From Armatimonadota bacterium (GTDB lineage Bacteria > Armatimonadota > Armatimonadia > Armatimonadales > Armatimonadaceae): a DNA stretch of 8,450 nt. The stretch's first letter is position 1, and each line of letters begins with the position of its first letter. The DNA is taken from positions 1-8,450 of the forward strand of contig JACMIS010000710.1 in assembly GCA_014381035.1 (NCBI GenBank), written 5' to 3'. A program made the translations under genes and the position numbers. Below, in pieces: positions 1 through 6,355 of the stretch. The notes beneath the pieces are model-generated. The model made no database searches and was not told the DNA's origin. It was given only the letters and a program-made list of their open reading frames with translations.

Positions 1-1925
1 AGGTAGCGGAGCGGCTGTTTATTGCCCCAAAGGCGAAAAAGGATCGTGCCGCCGCCCGGGCCGACGCGCACCATCTGATTGTTCAGGCCGTCGAAGATAC
101 CGTTCCCATCCGGTCGGTACAACGGCTTCCAGGACGCGTCGGCGTCCTGGAGTTCGAACACGCCGGACGCGGTATGAACGATCACCGTGTTGCTATCGCC
201 GCCGGGCGCAATGATCGCTTCCACACGGGGGCGCACCAGAAGCGAACCGCCGCCTTCGAACGTATACCGGACGGCTTCGGCGGAGCTACTCTGCGCGGTT
301 CCAGGGCGGTGTACCAGCGTGCGACCGTCGCTCGACCAGACCCAGCCCGGCTTCGCCGGGTCACGGGTGATACTGTAATCGGGTCGGACCGGTTCGCGCT
401 CGGCCGGGCAATGCCAGTGCGGGAAACGGGCGCGAACCCAGATCTGGGGGCGACTCAGGGGCGAGTAGAGATCGTCGCTGGTATAGACGATTCCATTCCC
501 CGTAAGGGCAGAGTCATCGGTCGCCCGTTCGAGCGCGAGTTCGATCACGGCGGCGTCGGGAACACGATCCTTGCTAGCGGGAACCGTAGGCGGTGCCGAT
601 GCGGTGCGTCCCTGACGCGGGGAGGCGGACGGGTCGGTCTTCGCGCTCATGTCGACGCCCCCGAACGTCAGATTCGCCCAGCTATTTGTGGTGGGGGTGT
701 AGCGGTCAAATCGGTTGGGGTCGAGAGCCGGGGGGGCACCGCTCGCGGGAAAAATAACGCGGCGGGATTCGCCCCCCGAGCGGGATGTCAGCCAGACGTT
801 CCCTCCGGCGTCCAGCGTGACGGCTTCGGGAAATGTCCGGGTAATGCCGCCCAGAGGCGCGGCAGGCGTAACACGCCGCGTCTGCGTGTCGACGGCGACC
901 AGGTTCCATTGCTGGCTGCCACCACTGTCTGACCGTCCCTGCGACGCCGCACTCTTCGGGATCCGGTCATGCACGGCGAGCCAAAGCGTTTTCCCGTCGG
1001 GGGATAAAGCACCGCCGTCCACGAAGCGGTCCGCCAGAGATCTCTGCCAGACGGCTTCGGTGTCGGCACCCCCTTTCCCCGATGGCAAAGGGATCATAAA
1101 CAGGCCGAGGTTGGTACCGAGAAGCGCGTGCGATCCGTTCAGCCCCAGGAACGACACCCCCAGCACCGGGTTATCCGCACGCACGTTGGAGTCCCAGGAG
1201 ATCGGACGCACCGTTTTCGCCGCACGGTCGAACATGTACAGTACGGCGTCGGCCTCGCGACCGACGGTGGCGGGAGCGAATAGCAGGGTGTGAGGGGTGA
1301 TCGCCAGTCGGCTACGTCCCCGGAGCCGTCGCCAGTTGCCGCCTTCCCGCCAGCCGTCGTTGCCGTTGTCCCATACGAGTAGTGGTTTGGCTTCCTGTAG
1401 CGTTTTCCACTTTCCGCTCGCGGGGTCCAGTCCGCACAGCGCGATACGCCCGGCTCCGGTGCCGACCCGGACGACGCAGAAGACGCCTTTCGCATCCGCG
1501 ACGATGTCCTCGACGTAATCGCCGGGCAGACCGTCTCTGCGGGTGTAGTGCCGGACCCGGTTCGTCTTCGAATCGATCACTTTCACCCCCAGGTGCGTGC
1601 CGAGCCATTCCCGGTTTCCCTGAATGGCGCGCCCGGTGATCTGGTTTACCCGCCGCGTGTACAGCGTACTCCCGTCCGCGGTTCTAAAGGCAAGCGAGAC
1701 CGGGGCCTCCAGGAGTGGCGCGTTCGGCGAAGGGACTTCTACCGACGGGATCGCGGGATGCGTCGATGAATCGGTTTGAGCAATAGCGGGAGTGACCGCA
1801 GGATGCGCCCCCCACGCTTGCAGGGAAACGCCTCCCCCCAGGATGGCACCCGCAACGATGACTCCGAAAGGCGTATACACCGTTTTCGCCGACAGGTTAA
1901 GCCGGATGCACGAGTTCGTTCTCAT
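1..1925 (-). CDS. Exported beta-propeller protein with a Reg_prop-type repeat (3' end outside the window)
   Basis: Translating the minus strand from the ATG at 1925-1923 gives 641 codons without a stop to the window edge, so the C-terminus is missing. Residues 15-40 hold a short hydrophobic stretch (FGVIVAGAILGGG) that fits a signal peptide or membrane anchor. It is followed by a Pro/Ser/Thr-rich segment to about residue 72. Residues 107-147 match the two-component-regulator propeller repeat: W-L-G-T-x-L-G-V, then RRDGLPGDYVEDIVAD and a closing Gly. Further blade-like stretches include LLGTNLGLFMI (268-278), LSPDGKTLWLAV (307-318) and LDAGGNVWLT (371-380). A low-complexity linker rich in Ala, Ser and Pro spans about 427-452. 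Reg_prop blades usually form the periplasmic sensor of hybrid histidine kinases, but stand-alone propellers also exist, and no kinase domain is visible in this part. It lies 68 bases downstream of the cytochrome/PSD1 gene and is probably co-transcribed with it. A purine-rich run (1942-1952) sits rather far from the ATG; only a weak CAGG is close. Ligand and exact role are unknown. Confidence 0.8.
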   Translation of the reverse strand, partial: MRTNSCIRLNLSAKTVYTPFGVIVAGAILGGGVSLQAWGAHPAVTPAIAQTDSSTHPAIPSVEVPSPNAPLLEAPVSLAFRTADGSTLYTRRVNQITGRAIQGNREWLGTHLGVKVIDSKTNRVRHYTRRDGLPGDYVEDIVADAKGVFCVVRVGTGAGRIALCGLDPASGKWKTLQEAKPLLVWDNGNDGWREGGNWRRLRGRSRLAITPHTLLFAPATVGREADAVLYMFDRAAKTVRPISWDSNVRADNPVLGVSFLGLNGSHALLGTNLGLFMIPLPSGKGGADTEAVWQRSLADRFVDGGALSPDGKTLWLAVHDRIPKSAASQGRSDSGGSQQWNLVAVDTQTRRVTPAAPLGGITRTFPEAVTLDAGGNVWLTSRSGGESRRVIFPASGAPPALDPNRFDRYTPTTNSWANLTFGGVDMSAKTDPSASPRQGRTASAPPTVPASKDRVPDAAVIELALERATDDSALTGNGIVYTSDDLYSPLSRPQIWVRARFPHWHCPAEREPVRPDYSITRDPAKPGWVWSSDGRTLVHRPGTAQSSSAEAVRYTFEGGGSLLVRPRVEAIIAPGGDSNTVIVHTASGVFELQDADASWKPLYRPDGNGIFDGLNNQMVRVGPGGGTILFRLWGNKQPLRY

Positions 1926-1945
1926 AGGTTGCCTGATCTGTTCCT

Positions 1946-1960
1946 CTCCCCCAATGGGAG
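1946..1960 (-). promoter_or_regulatory. Small hairpin over the purine-rich run ahead of the propeller gene
   Basis: On the minus-strand transcript CTCCC and GGGAG form a 5-bp stem around a 5-base loop. The 3' arm is part of the GGGGGAGAGGA run that is the best Shine-Dalgarno-like stretch upstream of the propeller start. Folding could therefore mask it. The stem is short, and the run is about 16 bases from the ATG, so this is tentative. Confidence 0.25.
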
Positions 1961-1974
1961 CAATACGCGGCTCT

Positions 1975-1994
1975 GTCGGTGGTAAGGCACCGAC
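1975..1994 (-). promoter_or_regulatory. Intercistronic hairpin at the stop codon of the cytochrome/PSD1 gene
   Basis: GTCGGTG and CACCGAC form a perfect 7-bp stem with a 6-base loop (CCTTAC on the minus strand). It begins at the last base of the TAG stop (1996-1994). No T-run follows on either strand, so it does not look like an intrinsic terminator. It could act as an mRNA-stabilising or processing structure between the two operon genes. The stem is seen in the sequence; the role is inferred. Confidence 0.4.
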
Positions 1995-4900
1995 TATTGG
2001 TTCAGTACCTCATCCATGTTCATCATCTGATTCACTACCATCGTCCATGCCGCCAGCTTCTCCGGCGCGATTTTATCGCTCGCCTTCGCCTCGCCGACCG
2101 CGAGCAGGGCGCGACCGTCGGTGGGGTTCGCCTGGTAATACGTTTGCAGATCGTCGAGACCGATCTCCAGCACCATCCGCTCCTGCGGTTTAAGCGGGCG
2201 GGCGAGCAGACGCCGCGCGACGAAGTCCAACCGCTTCGTGTCGTTCGGTCCGCCTTCGGTCAGGGCGCGTTGGGCGAGAAAACGGGCGGCTTCCACGAAC
2301 TGCGTGTCGTTCATCGTCACCAGGGCTTGCAAGGGCGTGTTCGTACGTTCGCGGCGGACGGTGCAGCCCTCGCGGCTCGGCGCGTTGAAAATATCGAGCG
2401 ATGCGGGCGGGGCACTGCGCTTCCAGAACGTGTACAGACTGCGCCGGTACAGGTTCTCGCCGCCGTCCTGTTTGTACTCGCGGGTGTCGCTACCGGGCAT
2501 CGCGACCGCTTCCCAGACACCGCCCGGTTGGTACGGTTTCACACTCGGACCGCCGCGCTTGTCCACCAGAAGCCCGCTCGATGCCAGCGCGTAGTCGCGC
2601 ACCATTTCGGCGTCCATGCGGAAGCGCGGTCCCCGCGAAAGCAGACGGTTCTGCGGGTCCAGTCGCTTCTTCATCGGGGTCGACGTTGCCGCCTGTCGGT
2701 ACGTCGCCGACATACAGATCGTTTTGAAGAACTTCTTTACGTCCCACCCACTCGTGCGGAACTCCACCGCGAGGTGATCCAGCAGTTCCGGGTGCGACGG
2801 TTGCTCCCCGGCGATCCCGAAATCCTCCGACGTGCGCACCAGCCCGGTGCCGAACATCTCTTGCCAGAACCGGTTTACCGTCACGCGGGCGGTCAGCGGA
2901 TGCTCAGGGAGGAACAGCCATTTCGCGAAGCCGAGACGGTTCTTCGGGTACGACTTCGGCATCGCGGGCAGGAACGCCGGCGTCACCGCTTTGACCGGGT
3001 CGCGCCGCTTGTCGTACTCGCCGCGGAACAGCACATACGCCATCGGTTCGCCGTCCCGCTCGTGCGCGACATGTGCCACGGTCCCGCGCTGACGGATTGT
3101 TCCCTGCTCCGCTTCCTGCGCCGCCATCTTCGCCAAAAGCTCCTTATATTCGGCGTCCTGGGCGGTCAACCATCCCGCGAACAACTCGTCCTTCTCCGGC
3201 GCGGCAAGCCCCGCCGTGCCCCGCGAGACGAGATACGCGGTCCGGGTCCCGCTCGCCAGCGAACGCACTTCGTCATCGCCGAGTGCGCGGTCATACAGCC
3301 GCACATCCTGAATCGCCATCCCCTCGATGCCGCTCGTCGAACTGCGCTGCCCGATTTTCAGCGGAACTGTGGTGCGAATCGTGCTTTTCAGCGCGTCCGC
3401 CTGCGCATCCGTCTCTTTCGCGACGCCGTCGACGTACACCCGGATCGCTTCCTTCTTCATTCCGCCCGTGTACGTGATACTGATCTGATGCCACTTGCCA
3501 TCCACAACGGGCTCCCGCGTCACCACTTTTACCGCGTCCTCGGGCCACTTCGAGATGATATGCGTCCCGACGCGATTATTCTCCACCCAGATGTCCCAGC
3601 CCCGATAATTGTTCTGATCGTCCATCCGTGCGATGACCGCGCCGCCCGTGTTCGGCATCACCTTCACCCAGACCGCGCACGTGAACGCCTGATTGTTTTC
3701 GAAATCGCCATCATTCGCCAGCGCGACCGTGCTACCCCCCTTCCGCACGAACGCCTTTTCCGAAACCTGCCCGGACTCCCAGCCCGGCTCCGCACTCGCC
3801 GCCACCGACGCACTCACCCCATCCCGCACTGCCGACACCGACGAACCGGTTCCTTCTTTCAACGGCAACGCGAATCGCAACCCTTTTGTCGGCACCGTTC
3901 CCGCGAACGTCGCCGCGTCCGCCGCGCCGAGCCACTTCTCGAACGACGGTCGCGCCGTCTCCTTGCGCAGTTTCGCCTGCTCGCGAAGCCCGGCGATCTC
4001 CCGCTCCAGTTCCGTCGCCCGCGTTCGATCCCCCATCCGCGGGACCGGGATTATTGGCGGCGTATCCTTGATGTTTCCATCCATCGCTTTTTGCGTCGAA
4101 TTATTAAAATATGCCGAGAGAGCGTAAAATTCTTTCTGCGTCAGCGGGTCGAATTTGTGGTCGTGGCATCCGGCGCAACCCGCCGTCGTCGCCATGAATA
4201 CCGCAGTGGTCGTTTCGGTACGATCCCGCGTGTACATCACATTGACTTCCTCGTCAATCGAGCCGCCTTCATTGGTGGTGATATTACAGCGGTTAAAACC
4301 AGTCGCGATTTGCTGGTCCAGTGTCGGTTTCGGCAATAAATCTCCCGCTAATTGCTCGATACCGAACGTATCGAACGGCATATTGCTATTAAAAGCGTTT
4401 ATCACCCAATCTCGGTACGACCACATCTCTCGATAATTATCGAAATGGATGCCGTGTGTGTCGGCGTAGCGGGCGGCGTCGAGCCAGTAGCGTCCGCGAT
4501 GCTCGCCCCAGCGCGGGCTGGCAAGATACCGGTCCACCATCTTTTCGTAGGCGTCCGACGAACGATCCCCGATGAATCGCTCTACTTCGGCGGGCTCCGG
4601 GGGGAGTCCGGTCAGGTCGAGGCTGACGCGGCGCACGAGGGTACGGCGGTCGGCTTCCGGGGCGGGTTGTAGTCCGGTCGACTCGAGGCGAGCCAGCACA
4701 AATCGGTCTATCGGGTTTTTCACCCATTTCGTGTTTTTAATCGGGGGCAACGCCGTGCGGCGCGGCGGTTGGTACGACCAGTGGGTTTCGTACTGTGCGC
4801 CGTCCGCGATCCAGCGGATAATGGTCCCGGTTTGCGCTTCCGTGAGTCGTTTGTGACCCGTTATCGGGGGCATACGTAGCCCGTCCGAATCCGGCTTCGT

Positions 4901-5191
4901 GATCCGCTCCACGACGCCACTACCTATCGGGTCGCCGGGAACAATGGCGGCACGCCCTCCGCGCCGCACCGTCGCATCGGAGAATCGGTCTAGCCGCAGC
5001 CCTGCCTGCCGCGCCGCAGAATCCGGACCATGACAGGAAAAGCAGTTTTCGGCAAGTATCGGGCGGATGTCGCGGTTGTAGCGAAGTCTCTGCACGGACG
5101 GTTTGGTCGGTGCGCCATACACCGCGAACGCGAGCAGAAGGGGCAGTGCCGCGAACACCAAGGGATAAAGGACGTGTTTTGTTTTAGGCAT
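1994..5191 (-). CDS. Exported planctomycete-type cytochrome c / PSCyt2 / LamG / PSD1 protein
   Basis: This 1,065-residue protein has the full PSCyt1-PSCyt2(DUF1549)-LamG-PSD1(DUF1553) order. Residues 7-27 form a hydrophobic signal sequence ending near VYGAP. PSCyt1 carries a heme c motif, CFSCH at 50-54, with a likely distal methionine in LRMPP (M107). PSCyt2 spans about 155-375 and includes LDLTGLPP (191-198) and a second CxxCH, CAGCH at 339-343. A linker predicted to be coiled (about 388-415) leads to a LamG/concanavalin-like fold at about 438-645 (FTCAVWVK, GKWHQISITY, VYVDGV, IQDVRLYDRAL). PSD1 covers about 745-1060 with the family hallmark RERTNTPLQALVTMND (947-962). Such proteins are thought to be exported, redox-linked enzymes of polysaccharide or secondary-metabolite breakdown, but no reaction is firmly established. 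I chose the ATG at 5191 because it directly precedes the signal peptide. An in-frame GTG at 5287 would add 32 polar residues and lies inside the likely promoter. No clear Shine-Dalgarno site precedes the ATG. The next gene is a propeller protein rather than the usual DUF1501 partner. Confidence 0.95.
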   Translation of the reverse strand: MPKTKHVLYPLVFAALPLLLAFAVYGAPTKPSVQRLRYNRDIRPILAENCFSCHGPDSAARQAGLRLDRFSDATVRRGGRAAIVPGDPIGSGVVERITKPDSDGLRMPPITGHKRLTEAQTGTIIRWIADGAQYETHWSYQPPRRTALPPIKNTKWVKNPIDRFVLARLESTGLQPAPEADRRTLVRRVSLDLTGLPPEPAEVERFIGDRSSDAYEKMVDRYLASPRWGEHRGRYWLDAARYADTHGIHFDNYREMWSYRDWVINAFNSNMPFDTFGIEQLAGDLLPKPTLDQQIATGFNRCNITTNEGGSIDEEVNVMYTRDRTETTTAVFMATTAGCAGCHDHKFDPLTQKEFYALSAYFNNSTQKAMDGNIKDTPPIIPVPRMGDRTRATELEREIAGLREQAKLRKETARPSFEKWLGAADAATFAGTVPTKGLRFALPLKEGTGSSVSAVRDGVSASVAASAEPGWESGQVSEKAFVRKGGSTVALANDGDFENNQAFTCAVWVKVMPNTGGAVIARMDDQNNYRGWDIWVENNRVGTHIISKWPEDAVKVVTREPVVDGKWHQISITYTGGMKKEAIRVYVDGVAKETDAQADALKSTIRTTVPLKIGQRSSTSGIEGMAIQDVRLYDRALGDDEVRSLASGTRTAYLVSRGTAGLAAPEKDELFAGWLTAQDAEYKELLAKMAAQEAEQGTIRQRGTVAHVAHERDGEPMAYVLFRGEYDKRRDPVKAVTPAFLPAMPKSYPKNRLGFAKWLFLPEHPLTARVTVNRFWQEMFGTGLVRTSEDFGIAGEQPSHPELLDHLAVEFRTSGWDVKKFFKTICMSATYRQAATSTPMKKRLDPQNRLLSRGPRFRMDAEMVRDYALASSGLLVDKRGGPSVKPYQPGGVWEAVAMPGSDTREYKQDGGENLYRRSLYTFWKRSAPPASLDIFNAPSREGCTVRRERTNTPLQALVTMNDTQFVEAARFLAQRALTEGGPNDTKRLDFVARRLLARPLKPQERMVLEIGLDDLQTYYQANPTDGRALLAVGEAKASDKIAPEKLAAWTMVVNQMMNMDEVLNQ

Positions 5192-5521
5192 GGGTGCGAA
5201 TCGACTTCGTTGGAAATTGCGACACCGGTTCTGTGCGGCACCGCCTGACTTACCACGTAAAAACTCAGTATAGGCGAGAAACCGCACGAGTTCAATTTAT
5301 TCCGGATTTTCCGGGCGGATTGTTATCCAAACCATGAGAGCACCGGCTACTCGGCTTGCATCGGGTTCAAATCGCTTGTCATTAGTCCGCATGATATTTG
5401 TATCGTTAGGACAGGATTATAACCATTGTAACGCGATCCACTGATTTATATCTTTGTTCTATCGCGCCATTTGTTTGTCAATTTGGGACAAGAATAGTCG
5501 AATATAAGGCGAGTACACCGA
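5192..5521. other. 330-base AT-richer intergenic region
   Basis: I see no gene here. Composition falls to about 35% GC at 5401-5460, against 65-70% in much of the neighbouring coding sequence. The region holds the upstream control of the cytochrome/PSD1 gene: a good promoter at 5267-5295 and, further up, an isolated perfect TATAAT on the minus strand (5421-5416) with no good -35 at 16-18 bases. A TTGACA at 5481-5476 has no -10 at the right distance. A small palindrome, CCGGA-TTT-TCCGG, lies at 5302-5314. No clear terminator follows the methyltransferase stop at 5522, so read-through from that gene into the cytochrome gene is possible. Confidence 0.6.
5267..5295 (-). promoter_or_regulatory. 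Sigma-70-type promoter of the cytochrome/PSD1 gene
   Basis: On the minus strand TTGAAC (5295-5290) and TATACT (5272-5267) are separated by 17 bases. They match the consensus hexamers at 4 of 6 and 5 of 6 positions. Transcription would begin near 5260, leaving a leader of about 70 bases before the ATG at 5191. This placement argues against translation from the in-frame GTG at 5287. Confidence 0.5.
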
Positions 5522-6181
5522 TCACTCTGTTGTGTGGGACTGACGTTGTGTGCGGCGGGCGACCACGGCGTAGAGGGGGTCTCCACGCCGACTCGCCGGG
5601 CTACGGTCGAGTTCTTGTATGTCGGTCCACTCCCCCGCCGCTTCCAGAAAATACGCGACAAGTTGCCTGCGACCGTTGTCGTCGAGAGCGTGCCACACCG
5701 CAACGGCTTTTGTTGGGAAGCAACGGTTCGAGAACGTAATCACTATCGCTGCCCCTGGTTTCAATACGCGTGCGGTCTCCTGTAAGACGGCAACCGGATC
5801 GGTCAGATAATCCACGGAAACGCAGATCGCGGCACCATCGAAGCGATCGTCCATGAAGGGCAACATGGGGTCGTTATTCAGATTTTGCACGATGACTTCG
5901 GTCAAGCGTGGATTCGCGGCTAACTCCGCGCGGTTCATACCGAGTCCGACGACTTCGCGGTAGGTGACTTCCGGTGGCAGATGGCTGATCCAGCTGCTCA
6001 TCAAGTCCAGGATCGCACCGCCTTCGGAGAAAAACTCCCGGTACAGTTGCGTGACTGCCGCAATCGCACCGTCGTCTATGTGTGTGACAAAGCGCGGCGT
6101 CTGATAAAACGCTTCGTCCGGCGACTCGTCGTAGCGGCGAAATGCCTCAGGGGGCAGTGTGGCGGGGTTTGGTTCAGACAT
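5522..6181 (-). CDS. Class I SAM-dependent methyltransferase (methyltransferase type 11-like)
   Basis: The 219-residue product is a cytoplasmic protein with no signal or membrane segment. Its Rossmann-type core shows the expected order: strand 1 with a modified motif I, AILDLMSSWISHLP (56-69), in place of the usual GxGxG loop; strand 2 VVGLGMNRAEL (77-87); an acidic-loop equivalent with QNLNNDPMLPF (99-109); strand 4 FDGAAICVSVDYL (114-126); and strand 5 RVLKPGAAIVITFSNR (138-153). The region after it, CFPTKAVAVWHALDD, together with the N-terminal YDESPDEAFYQTPRFVTHID (17-36), resembles a conserved subfamily known from cyanobacteria, plants and other bacteria. The methyl acceptor of that subfamily is not known to me. 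The length is normal for a single-domain enzyme. The ATG at 6181 is taken because the family N-terminal motif begins soon after; no Shine-Dalgarno site precedes it. It is divergent from the M48 gene and 330 bases upstream of the cytochrome gene on the same strand. Confidence 0.9.
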   Translation of the reverse strand: MSEPNPATLPPEAFRRYDESPDEAFYQTPRFVTHIDDGAIAAVTQLYREFFSEGGAILDLMSSWISHLPPEVTYREVVGLGMNRAELAANPRLTEVIVQNLNNDPMLPFMDDRFDGAAICVSVDYLTDPVAVLQETARVLKPGAAIVITFSNRCFPTKAVAVWHALDDNGRRQLVAYFLEAAGEWTDIQELDRSPASRRGDPLYAVVARRTQRQSHTTE

Positions 6182-6187
6182 GGGCTA

Positions 6188-6193
6188 TTTATA
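6188..6193 (-). promoter_or_regulatory. Candidate -10 element placed for a leaderless methyltransferase mRNA
   Basis: TATAAA on the minus strand ends six bases before the ATG at 6181. A transcript starting the usual 7 bases downstream would begin on or next to the A of the start codon. No Shine-Dalgarno site is present, which fits leaderless translation. The -35 position (AACGGT at 17 bases) is poor, so the promoter call remains weak. Confidence 0.35.
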
Positions 6194-6329
6194 CCCGTTA
6201 GGGACACTCTACCGTTCAGGGCAACCGGAACCATTTTAGCGGCGACAGCCCCCTGTAAGATTGACCTGCGGTGAAGCGACTATTCGTCCGATATATTCCT
6301 TGGACCGACAGCGAGGCAGGCTAAACCCC

Positions 6330-6337
6330 TATACAAT
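6330..6337 (+). promoter_or_regulatory. Weak candidate -10 box of the M48 peptidase gene
   Basis: TATACAAT contains TACAAT (6332-6337), one mismatch from TATAAT. Transcription would begin near 6344, giving a very short leader that still holds the ribosome binding site. No acceptable -35 hexamer lies 16-19 bases upstream. TTGACC at 6261-6266 is too far away to serve. Confidence 0.22.
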
Positions 6338-6344
6338 GTATGCC

Positions 6345-6349
6345 GGAGA
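6345..6349 (+). promoter_or_regulatory. Ribosome binding site of the M48 gene
   Basis: GGAGA lies six bases before the ATG at 6356. It is the only well-placed Shine-Dalgarno site in the window and supports that start. Confidence 0.65.
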
Positions 6350-6355
6350 AATAGA

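Noticed and set aside
174..932. Plus-strand open frame of 252 codons opposite the propeller gene
   Set aside because: It is Arg/Gly-rich without motifs, and the minus-strand frame is continuous and has propeller repeats.
1979..4339. Long plus-strand open frame (786 codons) opposite the cytochrome/PSD1 gene
   Set aside because: Its translation is extremely Arg/His-rich with no recognisable domain. It is antisense to a gene with clear family motifs. High-GC codon bias opens this frame.
5192..5287. Upstream GTG start (5287) for the cytochrome/PSD1 protein
   Set aside because: It would put 32 polar residues before a clear signal peptide and overlaps the -35/-10 region at 5267-5295.
5453..5481. 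TTGACA (5481-5476) with TATAAA as a minus-strand promoter
   Set aside because: The spacing is 25 bases, too long for a sigma-70 promoter.
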